Assembly (NCBI RefSeq): GCF_030131845.1
Contig: NZ_JASKYM010000001.1
Location: 930,001 to 994,000, forward strand
Direction of reading: 5' to 3'
Length of the DNA: 64,000 nucleotides
Source: Romboutsia sedimentorum
GTDB lineage: Bacteria > Bacillota > Clostridia > Peptostreptococcales > Peptostreptococcaceae
Shown: positions 27,782-35,997 of the stretch, piece after piece
Layout: every line of letters begins with the position of its first letter
Position numbering within the stretch: position 1 is the stretch's first letter
Position numbers and translations under genes: made by a program
The notes under the pieces: model-generated
Told to the model about the DNA's origin: nothing
The model's input: only the letters and a program-made list of their open reading frames with translations
The model's database searches: none

Positions 27782-27868
27782 TGGTACGGAAAGCGGGACT
27801 TGAACCCGCACGAGTATTCACCCGCTACCCCCTCAAGATAGTGCGTCTGCCGATTCCGCCATTCCCGC
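27782..27868 (-). tRNA. tRNA-Leu (anticodon GAG)
   Basis: An 87-nt class II tRNA including an encoded CCA. The acceptor stem pairs GCGGGAA with TTTCCGT, the anticodon stem CTATC/GGTAG encloses loop TTGAGGG (anticodon GAG, reads CTC/CTT), a long variable arm CGGGT-GAAT-ACTCG is present, and the T arm is GCGGG-TTCAAGT-CCCGC. Confidence 0.95.
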
Positions 27869-27915
27869 ATATGCTTTATACTATAAAGCATATGCATTTT
27901 AACTTTATAAGTCAA
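27867..27915 (-). promoter_or_regulatory. tRNA-Leu(GAG) promoter with a 29-bp palindrome
   Basis: TTGACT (27910-27915) and TATGCT (27887-27892) on the minus strand are 17 bp apart. The -10 box lies inside a perfect palindrome at 27867-27895 (14-bp arms starting GCATATGC, one central base) that reaches the first two bases of the tRNA. Confidence 0.7.
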
Positions 27916-27923
27916 TAAATTTA

Positions 27924-29579
27924 TTATTTATCTTTTATATTTAAGTTTATTAGCCCTTCATATATATCAAAATCATTTGGCGAAACTTTTCCTTCGAGTC
28001 TTCTATTCGTAACTATATAATCATCCCTAATTGCTAAGCTCATAAATATTACATTATCATTTATATATTTTTGTATTGATTTATATATACCTTTTATCTG
28101 TGACTCTGTTGGTGCTACATATAAAGATTCTAAATAACTATTAAGTTTTTTGTCACTATACCCTGAATTTTCAATTATACTTTTAGCATCTGGTACACTA
28201 GATAATTCCCATCCAACTAATGCTAAATCATATTTCTTAGAAGTTATAGCATTTTCTAACTCTTTACCTTCTAATTCTTCTATAGTTGATTTTATGCCTA
28301 TAGCTTTTAAGTTTTCCGATATTATATGTGCTGATTTTATTCTTTCTGTGTTGTTTTTGTTAACAACAATCTTTAAGTTCAATTTAGAAATTTTTGCTTT
28401 AATATCTGCTTTATCTTTTTCTGCCTTAGCTTTATCTTCTTTAGCATCCGTTTTCTCTTTTTCTACCTTAGTTTTATCTTCTTTAACATTTGTTTTCTCT
28501 TTTTCTGCATTTGGGTCAGTTTTCAAATCAACTTTATCAAGGTATTGCTTTGATTTTTCCTTATTATAATTAACCGATGCTATATCTTTATTGTAATACT
28601 TTGAGTTCGAATTAAGAGGGAAGTTTACTAGCTTAGCATCTCCCATATATCCTTCATCTACTATTTGTTTTCTATTTATAGAATATGCTATTGCTTTTCT
28701 AAAGTTAATATCTTTAAGGAATTCATTATCATAATTAAAAATCAAGCTTTCATAATCTCTGCCTTCATACTTTGTTATATTAAATTCCTTTTCATAAAAC
28801 TTACTTAAATCATTTAATGATACTCCCGCTATATCGCTATCTAATGCCATAACCATAGAGATTTGAGTTTCTTCATCTGGTACGACACCTACTTTTATAT
28901 CTTTTGTGGTCTTTGTAGATTCATCATAATAGTCTTCATTTACCGTTAATATCATTCCATCTCGTTCTTCATACTTTTCTATCTTATAAGGTCCATTACC
29001 TATAAGATTATACTTATACTCTGATTTTTCTTTATCTGATGCTGATCCTAATTTAGATTGAGATACTATTGGAAATATTAATGTTTCTAATGAAAATGCA
29101 TACTTTTCTTTAAATTTAATTGTAAATTCGCGATCATTAGTTATAGATATAGATGATATATTTTTAGCTGAAAAATCATATGGACTTTCTGCATTTTTTT
29201 GTATTAACTCTATACTAAATTTCACATCCTCAGATGTCACTGGTTTTTTATCATGCCATTTTGCATCCTTTAATTTAATATCGATACTCATACCATCTTG
29301 TGCTATTCCGTATTCTTCAACTAATTGAGGTACTACATTGTAATTTTCATCTATTGTAAATAACCCATCGTAAATCATATTAGTTATATATCCCACAGAT
29401 TTATCCTTATTTAACAAAGGATTTATTGTTTTTGGTTTTACCATACTTAAATTTATGTACTCTGAATTTATAGCACTTTTACCTTGTTCTTCTTTATTTT
29501 CACTTGCTTTTTTACTATCACATCCAACTACTACAGCCGATATTGCTAGTACTATAATTAATGTTCTTAATCTCTTCAT
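27924..29579 (-). CDS. Family 5 solute-binding lipoprotein (peptide/oligopeptide type)
   Basis: A 551-residue extracytoplasmic binding protein of the OppA/DppA type. A signal peptide with lipobox (VVVGC, Cys near 20) would anchor it by lipid. IKPKTINPLLNK-like and YNLIGNGPYK segments are family features. An unusual Lys/Glu/Asp-rich insertion (about residues 345-390) consists of a 14-residue unit repeated about 2.3 times. No permease or ATPase gene is adjacent. Its ATG overlaps the transglycosylase stop (ATGA), so it belongs to the polA-coaE operon. Confidence 0.88.
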   Translation of the reverse strand: MKRLRTLIIVLAISAVVVGCDSKKASENKEEQGKSAINSEYINLSMVKPKTINPLLNKDKSVGYITNMIYDGLFTIDENYNVVPQLVEEYGIAQDGMSIDIKLKDAKWHDKKPVTSEDVKFSIELIQKNAESPYDFSAKNISSISITNDREFTIKFKEKYAFSLETLIFPIVSQSKLGSASDKEKSEYKYNLIGNGPYKIEKYEERDGMILTVNEDYYDESTKTTKDIKVGVVPDEETQISMVMALDSDIAGVSLNDLSKFYEKEFNITKYEGRDYESLIFNYDNEFLKDINFRKAIAYSINRKQIVDEGYMGDAKLVNFPLNSNSKYYNKDIASVNYNKEKSKQYLDKVDLKTDPNAEKEKTNVKEDKTKVEKEKTDAKEDKAKAEKDKADIKAKISKLNLKIVVNKNNTERIKSAHIISENLKAIGIKSTIEELEGKELENAITSKKYDLALVGWELSSVPDAKSIIENSGYSDKKLNSYLESLYVAPTESQIKGIYKSIQKYINDNVIFMSLAIRDDYIVTNRRLEGKVSPNDFDIYEGLINLNIKDK

Positions 29580-30136
29580 TGGTTTGTTCCTTTCTTGCCA
29601 TATAACTTATTGTAATTGATATAATTTTTTTTCACTTTTTCTACATAGTTTGAGGTTTCCTCAAATGGTATATTATGCAATTTTTCACCATCTTTACTAT
29701 ATTCATTATTATTTAACCATTTTTTTACATTACCAGATCCACCATTATATGCTGCTATAACTAAATCTAGTTTTCCAAATTCTTTATAAAGCTTATTTAA
29801 ATACCAACATCCAATTCTTATATTTATTTCAGGATTAAATACATCTACATCGTCTAATGCTAACTCTTCTTTTGCCCAATCTCTAGTTATATCACTTATT
29901 TGCATTAACCCTTTTGCCCCTTTATGAGATACTGCATCTGGCTTAAACTTGCTTTCTGCTTTAATTACACTATGTACTAAATTTTCGTCTAAATCAAATT
30001 CTTTAGAGTATTTTATCACATACTCAGAATATTTCTTAGTATAAATCAATTTATGTATTGTTTTTTTTTCAATTAAAATTGATGTAAATAAAATTACTAC
30101 AATAGATAGAATTATTAGTATTTTTTTCTTACTCAC
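29576..30136 (-). CDS. Membrane-anchored lytic transglycosylase (SLT family)
   Basis: A 186-residue protein with an N-terminal membrane helix (about 5-22) and an SLT catalytic domain (about 40-165). The catalytic Glu is Glu61 in VIKAESKF; GAKGLMQI and AAYNGGSGNV are the other SLT motifs. It cleaves glycan strands with formation of anhydro-muramic ends. The start lies inside the end of coaE (8-nt overlap) and the stop overlaps the binding-protein ATG. Confidence 0.9.
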   Translation of the reverse strand: MSKKKILIILSIVVILFTSILIEKKTIHKLIYTKKYSEYVIKYSKEFDLDENLVHSVIKAESKFKPDAVSHKGAKGLMQISDITRDWAKEELALDDVDVFNPEINIRIGCWYLNKLYKEFGKLDLVIAAYNGGSGNVKKWLNNNEYSKDGEKLHNIPFEETSNYVEKVKKNYINYNKLYGKKGTNQ

Positions 30137-30731
30137 ACCAATTCTCCTTCATATACATAATAAATTTTTTTGCTTTTATATTTAATTCTTCAAGTGTCGA
30201 GGAGTTATTTATTATATAATCTGCATATATAATTTTCTCCTCTTGACTCATTTGAGAATTAATTCTACTTATAGCATCTTCCCTTGTACAATTATCTCTA
30301 TCTACTATTCTTTTTATTTGCACATCTTCATCACAAGTTATTATTAACAATTTGTCTATTATTTTTGTATATCCACCTTCTATTAACAGAGCTGCATCTA
30401 TAACTATAATTTTTTCATTATTTTTTTTTGCTTTATTTATTTTTTCTAATATTTTATTTTTAATTTTAGGATGAGTTAAGTTATTTAATTCTATAAGTTT
30501 ATCTTCATTATTAAATACTATTCTCCCCAAAGCTTTTCTATCTAAACTTCCATCAGTATTTCTTATGCCTTCCCCAAAATTAACAAAAACCTCTTGTAAA
30601 AGATTTTTATCTGCAAATATTTGTCTAGATATTTTATCTGCATCAATTATTTCAATATCATTTTTCTTAAATATGTTAGATAAACTACTTTTACCACAAC
30701 CTATATTACCTGTAACACCTAAAATCAACAT
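30129..30731 (-). CDS. coaE: Dephospho-CoA kinase
   Basis: A 200-residue kinase for the last step of coenzyme A synthesis (dephospho-CoA plus ATP). The P-loop VTGNIGCGKS lies at residues 6-15, followed by the IIDADKISR substrate motif and a basic lid (IKRIVDRDN). It lies 8 nt after polA and overlaps the transglycosylase gene, the common polA-coaE arrangement. Confidence 0.95.
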   Translation of the reverse strand: MLILGVTGNIGCGKSSLSNIFKKNDIEIIDADKISRQIFADKNLLQEVFVNFGEGIRNTDGSLDRKALGRIVFNNEDKLIELNNLTHPKIKNKILEKINKAKKNNEKIIVIDAALLIEGGYTKIIDKLLIITCDEDVQIKRIVDRDNCTREDAISRINSQMSQEEKIIYADYIINNSSTLEELNIKAKKFIMYMKENWCE

Positions 30732-30739
30732 ATTTTCAC

Positions 30740-33385
30740 CTACTTTGTTTCATACCATGAATATCCTACATTTAAGTCAACATCTAAATCAATATCCATT
30801 GCAACTGCATTTTCCATTTCTTCTCTTACTATAGTACTTACTATATCCACTTCTTCTTCTATAGCTTCAACAATAAGCTCATCGTGTACTTGTAGTATAA
30901 GTTTAGATTTCAAATTTTTCTCTTCTAATTTTTTATACACATTTACCATAGCTATTTTTATTATATCTGCAGCACTACCTTGGATTGGAGCATTCATAGC
31001 AAATCGTTTCCCACGATTTTTTTCCATGAAGTTGCTTGATTTTATTTCTGGTATGTATCTTCTTCTATTAAATATAGTAGTTACATATCCATTTTCTGTA
31101 GCTTTTTCTATAGTTTCATCCATGTATTCTTTTATTTTATTATATTTATTAAAATAATTCTCTATATATTCCTTAGCTTGCTTAACTGGTATCTTAAGAT
31201 CATCTGCTAATCCAAAATCACTCTTACCATATACTATACCAAAGTTTACTGCTTTTGCCGCACTTCTTAATTCACTTGTAACATTTTCCATGTCAACATT
31301 AAAGACTTGAGATGCTGTTTTTGTATGGATATCTTCTTTATGTTTAAATGCATCTATCATATTTTCATCTTGACTCATTTGAGCTAATACTCTAAGTTCT
31401 ACTTGTGAATAATCTGCATCTACTAATTCGCATCCATTATCTGCTATAAATACTTTTCTTATATTTCTTCCCATTTCAAGTTTTACAGGTATATTTTGAA
31501 GATTTGGCTCTGTAGAAGAAATCCTACCTGTCGTAGTTATAGTTTGATTAAATGAAGAATGTATTCTATTACTTATTGGATTTATTATTCCTAATAAACC
31601 TTCCACATAAGTAGAATTTAGTTTAACTATTTGTCTGTATTCTGTTATTTTATCTATTATCGGACTTTTATCTTTTAGTTTATCTAATACATCTGCATTA
31701 GTTGAATATCCTGTTTTAGTTTTTTTAACTACAGGTAGTTCTAATTTATCAAATAATATTACGCCTAATTGTTTTGGAGAGTTTATATTAAACTCTTCTC
31801 CTGCAATTATATATATTTCTTGTTCTAGTCTTTTTATTACTTTTTTAAATTCACTACCTAGTTCATACAGTTTTTCTTTATCTACTTTTATTCCCTCATA
31901 TTCCATATCACCTAAAACTTCTACTAATGGCATCTCAACATGATAAAACAGACCATCCATATCCATTTCATTTAGGCTTTTTTCCATAATAGGAAATACA
32001 TCATACACTGCATTTATAACTGTGCATATATGATTTTTCAATTCTTCAAATTCTAAGTCTTCATATCCTTTTATCTTTACACCTTTACCTAACAGTTCTT
32101 CTTTTGATTTTACTGTCTTAGTAAGATATTTCATAGCTATTGCACTACATTCATAAGACGTTGACGAAGTTGAGTCTATTAAATATTCAGCTATAGTTAT
32201 ATCAAAGTTCATATTTTCTAATATTATTTTATATGGTCTCAAAGCTATATAATCATCTTTTAGATTATATCCAATTTTTCTTATTTCGTTGTTAGAAAGT
32301 ATAGTTTCTAATTTACTTATATCATCTTCTTCTATATAATATATATTTGTTCCATCTACACTTACGAACATATACATTATATTTTTATCTAATATATTTC
32401 CTTTTTTACTAACTGTTTTTAATATTATTTTTTTATTTTCATTAACAGTTTCAATAAATTCTTCTATATCTTCTAATTTATTTATATTTAACATCTCACC
32501 TATTTCTTTTTCTTGGTCAGAATCTATAAATCTAGGAATCAAACTTAAGAATCCTAATTTTCTAAAGCACTCTACAACACTTTGTTTGTCAAAGTCTCCA
32601 TATTTCATACTTTCTAAATCTATATCGATTGGAACATCTCTTATTATTGTAGCTAATCTTTTACTCATTATAGCTAAGTCTTTATTTTCTTCTATTTTCT
32701 TTTTAGCGCTACCTTTTATATTTTCTAAGTTTTCAAGTATACCTTCTATACTAGAATATTCTTTTATAAGTTTTATACCTGTTTTTTCTCCTATACCTGG
32801 TACTCCTGGTATGTTATCTGATTTGTCTCCCATAAGCCCTTTTAAGTCTATAAATTGAGTTGGAGTCATTTCATATTTTTCCATAACAGAATCAAAATCA
32901 TATTCTTCTACTTCTCCAACACCTTTTTTAGTTATTAAGGTAGTTGTTTTTTGAGATGCAAGCTGAATAGCATCTTTATCTCCAGTAACTATATATACCT
33001 TATATCCATTTTCTTCGCCTAATTTAGAAACAGTTCCTATTATATCATCCGCTTCATATCCATCGATTTCAAGTCTATTTATATTAAACTTGTCTAATAG
33101 TTCCTTTAGAGGCTCAAATTGTACTCTAAGCTCATCTGCCATTTTCTTTCTTCCTGCTTTATATTCTTCAAACTCTAAATGCCTAAATGTTTTAGCTTTT
33201 CTATCAAAAGCTACACTTATATGAGTAGGTTTATATGTATCTATAATTTTAAACAACATTGTAGTAAATCCATAAATAGCATTTGTCTTTAACCCTTCTT
33301 TGTTATTCATATCTGGTAGTGCAAAGAAAGCTCTATTTATTATTGAATTTCCATCTATTATAATTAATTTATTTTCCAAATTCAT
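30740..33385 (-). CDS. polA: DNA polymerase I
   Basis: An 881-residue Pol I. The 5'-3' exonuclease domain (about 1-290) contains FDRKAKTFRH and GLMGDKSDNIPGVPGIG. The 3'-5' proofreading domain is present but lacks the DxE catalytic motif, as in many Gram-positive Pol I enzymes, and is probably inactive. The polymerase domain has motif A VDADYSQVELR, motif B RSAAKAVNFGIVYG and motif C LQVHDELIVE. It fills gaps in repair and removes RNA primers. GGAG is only a few bases from the ATG. Confidence 0.97.
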   Translation of the reverse strand: MNLENKLIIIDGNSIINRAFFALPDMNNKEGLKTNAIYGFTTMLFKIIDTYKPTHISVAFDRKAKTFRHLEFEEYKAGRKKMADELRVQFEPLKELLDKFNINRLEIDGYEADDIIGTVSKLGEENGYKVYIVTGDKDAIQLASQKTTTLITKKGVGEVEEYDFDSVMEKYEMTPTQFIDLKGLMGDKSDNIPGVPGIGEKTGIKLIKEYSSIEGILENLENIKGSAKKKIEENKDLAIMSKRLATIIRDVPIDIDLESMKYGDFDKQSVVECFRKLGFLSLIPRFIDSDQEKEIGEMLNINKLEDIEEFIETVNENKKIILKTVSKKGNILDKNIMYMFVSVDGTNIYYIEEDDISKLETILSNNEIRKIGYNLKDDYIALRPYKIILENMNFDITIAEYLIDSTSSTSYECSAIAMKYLTKTVKSKEELLGKGVKIKGYEDLEFEELKNHICTVINAVYDVFPIMEKSLNEMDMDGLFYHVEMPLVEVLGDMEYEGIKVDKEKLYELGSEFKKVIKRLEQEIYIIAGEEFNINSPKQLGVILFDKLELPVVKKTKTGYSTNADVLDKLKDKSPIIDKITEYRQIVKLNSTYVEGLLGIINPISNRIHSSFNQTITTTGRISSTEPNLQNIPVKLEMGRNIRKVFIADNGCELVDADYSQVELRVLAQMSQDENMIDAFKHKEDIHTKTASQVFNVDMENVTSELRSAAKAVNFGIVYGKSDFGLADDLKIPVKQAKEYIENYFNKYNKIKEYMDETIEKATENGYVTTIFNRRRYIPEIKSSNFMEKNRGKRFAMNAPIQGSAADIIKIAMVNVYKKLEEKNLKSKLILQVHDELIVEAIEEEVDIVSTIVREEMENAVAMDIDLDVDLNVGYSWYETK

Positions 33386-33485
33386 CTCTCCTATTATTTC
33401 TATAGTTTTACTTATAGTTATTATATACCAATACTCTATTATTTAATATTACCACAATATCAAAAGTATATTAATATTAAATATA

Positions 33486-33514
33486 TTGCAAATGTTTATA
33501 TATCTTGGTATAAT
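33486..33514 (+). promoter_or_regulatory. Promoter of tRNA-Leu(CAA)
   Basis: TTGCAA (33486-33491) and TATAAT (33509-33514) are separated by 17 bp, 20 bp before the tRNA. Confidence 0.8.
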
Positions 33515-33534
33515 ATTCATATATTCAATATTTT

Positions 33535-33620
33535 GCCGGATTGGTGGAATGGCAGACACGACGGACTCAAAATCCGTTGGTAGCAATACCGTATCGGTTC
33601 GACCCCGATATCCGGCACCA
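33535..33620 (+). tRNA. tRNA-Leu (anticodon CAA)
   Basis: An 86-nt class II tRNA with encoded CCA. The acceptor stem GCCGGAT/ATCCGGC is perfect, the anticodon stem ACGGA/TCCGT encloses CTCAAAA (anticodon CAA, reads TTG), and a long variable arm and a T arm containing GGTTCGACCCC are present. Confidence 0.96.
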
Positions 33621-33630
33621 ATAATTATTC

Positions 33631-33667
33631 AAAAGAGTTCAAGCTAGATAGCTTGAACTCTTTTTAT
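33631..33667 (+). terminator. Terminator after tRNA-Leu(CAA)
   Basis: AAAAGAGTTCAAGCTA and TAGCTTGAACTCTTTT form a 16-bp perfect stem with a 2-nt loop, followed by T's. Confidence 0.9.
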
Positions 33668-33690
33668 TTGTATTAAAATAATTAATTTTA

Positions 33691-33719
33691 TTGATATAGT
33701 TTTAAATAAGGCTTATAAT
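33691..33719 (+). promoter_or_regulatory. Promoter of the 50-residue protein gene
   Basis: TTGATA (33691-33696), exactly 17 bp, then TATAAT (33714-33719): a near-consensus sigma-A promoter. Confidence 0.8.
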
Positions 33720-33765
33720 GTAAACTTATCAATAAAATAAATTATGATAAAAAGGAGTATTCATT

Positions 33766-33918
33766 ATGAATAAAAATTTAGAAATGATGCAAAAACTTAT
33801 AGATGCAAAGAAAGCTAAAAGTTCTAATTCAAAAAACAATATTAAATCAGTAAAAAATATTGGACAAAGTTCAAATGCAATTAATAGTATGAAAAAAACT
33901 GGCGCTGGAGAAAAATAA
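33766..33918 (+). CDS. Small basic protein of unknown function (50 aa)
   Basis: A 50-residue protein opening MNKNLEMMQKLIDAKKAK and ending KKTGAGEK, rich in Lys, Ser and Asn with no hydrophobic segment. It has AAAGGAG 8 nt before the ATG, a near-consensus promoter and its own terminator, so it is very probably a real gene although not recognised. The composition fits a small nucleic-acid-binding or spore-core type protein, but no family motif (for example of alpha/beta SASPs) is present. Confidence 0.7.
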   Translation: MNKNLEMMQKLIDAKKAKSSNSKNNIKSVKNIGQSSNAINSMKKTGAGEK

Positions 33919-33946
33919 TATTATTAAAAATAAATTTTTTACATAT

Positions 33947-33977
33947 AAAAAGTTATAACTAATTAGTTATAACTTTT
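33947..33977. terminator. Bidirectional terminator
   Basis: AAAAAGTTATAACTA pairs with TAGTTATAACTTTTT around a short AT loop. It serves the 50-residue protein gene (plus) and the lipoprotein gene ending at 33989 (minus). Confidence 0.85.
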
Positions 33978-33988
33978 TTATGTTTGTA

Positions 33989-34717
33989 TTAATCTTCATA
34001 TAAATATTGCCCTACTAAATTCATAACGTCATCTTTATCAACTATTGTAATATTTTTAATATTATTTTTATCTTTTAACATAACTAATATCTTAGACATC
34101 TCATTCTTTTTATCCTTTAAGAAGAATGCTTTGACCTTTTGATGATTAGATTTATCATAAGCTTCTAAATTAGGTGTATTATCTCCAATGATACTATATA
34201 AATCATCCTCAGTCTTTCCAATATATTCACTAAATTTGATTTTTTCTATTTTGTCTAATGACAATCCTGGTTCTTCATTATACTTTTCTACAACTACATC
34301 TACATCGCGTCCTGTAGGTTTCGTTTCTATATTATTATTTGAAAATTCATACGTCTGAACATCTGTTACTTTATTTCCCTCTAGTTCTATATATAACGCA
34401 CTACCATCTAATTCATTATCTGAAGTATATTTAGGATAAGTTAAAACCATATTAATATTGTCATCAATTTTATCTAATATATCCTCACTATCTTTATCTA
34501 TATAATATGTAGTACTGTAAGGAGTACCCATATTTTTCAGAACATATTCATAGTCTTTACCCATTATTACTTTAACATCGTTTTGAACCTTTGTCATAGT
34601 CTTTTGTTGAGTTTCTTCATCTGCTATGGGTGATTCTCCTTTTATATTTGTTTTATTGCAGCCTACAACAAACATACTCAATATTAAAGTACTAGCTAAC
34701 ACTTTTTTTAAATTCAT
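33989..34717 (-). CDS. Uncharacterised lipoprotein
   Basis: A 242-residue predicted lipoprotein: basic start, hydrophobic segment and lipobox FVVGC (Cys near 20), then a soluble domain. The KDYEYVLKNMGTPYSTTYYI and GKTEDDLYSIIGD segments look like two related repeats of a small domain that also occurs in lipoproteins of the BamE/SmpA-like kind, but I cannot name the family. GGAGG precedes the ATG. Monocistronic; a TTGAAA/TATAAT pair 15 bp apart (34791-34817) may be its promoter. Divergent from lysR. Confidence 0.75.
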   Translation of the reverse strand: MNLKKVLASTLILSMFVVGCNKTNIKGESPIADEETQQKTMTKVQNDVKVIMGKDYEYVLKNMGTPYSTTYYIDKDSEDILDKIDDNINMVLTYPKYTSDNELDGSALYIELEGNKVTDVQTYEFSNNNIETKPTGRDVDVVVEKYNEEPGLSLDKIEKIKFSEYIGKTEDDLYSIIGDNTPNLEAYDKSNHQKVKAFFLKDKKNEMSKILVMLKDKNNIKNITIVDKDDVMNLVGQYLYED

Positions 34718-35057
34718 AAATTAGTCCTCCTTCCATTAGCTTCAATATTTATTTACTATTTAATTTAAAATCCATACTTTTTTAATTGTTATTATAGATT
34801 ATATACTATTTTTTCAAATTTTATAGATATAATGCTACTTTGTAATATTTCTGTAACAGGATATTTTTTCTAATTTAATATTATACAAATCCAAATTTAG
34901 GAATTAAAGTTTAATTACTTTAGTATTATATCAGAATAATTTTAAATAGGCAAAGTTACATTAATATTTACTTAAATTTCTCATTTAAAGAAGTAATTAG
35001 CTTTAAATTATATATATGTTATAATATATTCATAATGATTAAAGGGAGAGATTAATA
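34718..35057. other. Divergent intergenic region between lipoprotein gene and lysR
   Basis: 340 bp, AT-rich. It carries a possible lipoprotein promoter at its left side and the lysR promoter at 34997-35025. I saw no gene or strong hairpin in between. Confidence 0.6.
34997..35025 (+). promoter_or_regulatory. Promoter of the lysR gene
   Basis: TTAGCT (34997-35002), 17 bp, then TATAAT (35020-35025). The -10 is perfect and the -35 weak, as often for activator-dependent or autoregulated genes. Confidence 0.55.
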
Positions 35058-35963
35058 ATGGATTTTAAACAATTGGAAGTTTTTGTTGCTGTTTCTAAAC
35101 ATCAAAGCTTCTCTAAAGCTGCGCGAGAATTATTTTTGACTCAACCTACTGTAAGTTCTCATATTCAAAACTTAGAGAGAGAATTGGATACTATATTAGT
35201 GAATAGAAATAATAAAAATATAACTTTAACTAAATCAGGAGAGATTCTTTATGATCATGCTATTTATATACTAAATAACTGTAAAAAAGCAGTATATGAT
35301 ATAAAAGAATATGCAGGTAAGATAGAAGGAATTATTGATATAGCTTGTAGCTCTATTCCTGAGACTTATATACTACCAGATTTTTTAATAAAGTTTTCTG
35401 GTACTTATCCAGATGTTAAATTTAGTATAAGCCATTACGATTCTCAACTTGCAATATCTGAAATTCTGAATGAAAGAATAAGCTTTGGCTTAGTAGGTTC
35501 AAAAATTAACAATCATCAAATAGAATACATCGATTTGATTGATGATGAATTAGTTCTTATAGCTCCTTCATCTTTAAATATAAAAAATGAAAATGGTTTT
35601 ATAGATTTAGAAGAACTTTATAACCTTAATTTTATAATGAGAAAAGAAGGATCAGGAACTCGAAATTTAATATTAGATACACTTGAAAAGAATAATTTCA
35701 CTGTAGATAAGTTAAATATATTAGCTCATGTAGAATCAAATGAATCTATAAAAGAAATGGTTAGACTTGGATTTGGAGTTTCTTTCATATCTTATACATC
35801 TTGTATTGATTATTTACATTCAAACAAAATAAAGTTTTATAAAATAAAAGATATTAATTTCAAAAGAAAGTTTTATTTTATATATTCTAAAAAGAAAATT
35901 TTCAATCCTTTAGAAGATAAATTTCTAAATAATATATGCAACTATTTCAATGTAGAAAAATAG
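35058..35963 (+). CDS. LysR-family transcriptional regulator
   Basis: A 301-residue LysR regulator. The N-terminal winged helix-turn-helix (about 1-62) reads MDFKQLEVFVAVSKHQSFSK then FLTQPTVSSHIQNLE; the effector domain follows (about 90-295). The N-terminal half resembles the clostridial subgroup annotated as selenium-metabolism-associated LysR regulators, but no selenium gene is next to it, so the target is unknown. GGGAGAG precedes the ATG. Monocistronic with its own terminator. Confidence 0.9.
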   Translation: MDFKQLEVFVAVSKHQSFSKAARELFLTQPTVSSHIQNLERELDTILVNRNNKNITLTKSGEILYDHAIYILNNCKKAVYDIKEYAGKIEGIIDIACSSIPETYILPDFLIKFSGTYPDVKFSISHYDSQLAISEILNERISFGLVGSKINNHQIEYIDLIDDELVLIAPSSLNIKNENGFIDLEELYNLNFIMRKEGSGTRNLILDTLEKNNFTVDKLNILAHVESNESIKEMVRLGFGVSFISYTSCIDYLHSNKIKFYKIKDINFKRKFYFIYSKKKIFNPLEDKFLNNICNYFNVEK

Positions 35964-35964
35964 A

Positions 35965-35997
35965 CCCTATACTTAAAGTATAGGGCTTGTTTTTTAT
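35965..35997 (+). terminator. Terminator after lysR
   Basis: CCCTATACT pairs with AGTATAGGG around TAA, then CTTGTTTTTT. It begins 2 nt after the lysR stop and touches the end of the convergent M18 gene. Confidence 0.85.

Noticed and set aside
27782-27868. Reading the tRNA as tRNA-Ser(TGA)
   Set aside because: A one-base shift would give anticodon TGA, but then the anticodon stem does not pair; CTATC/GGTAG pairing fixes the anticodon as GAG.
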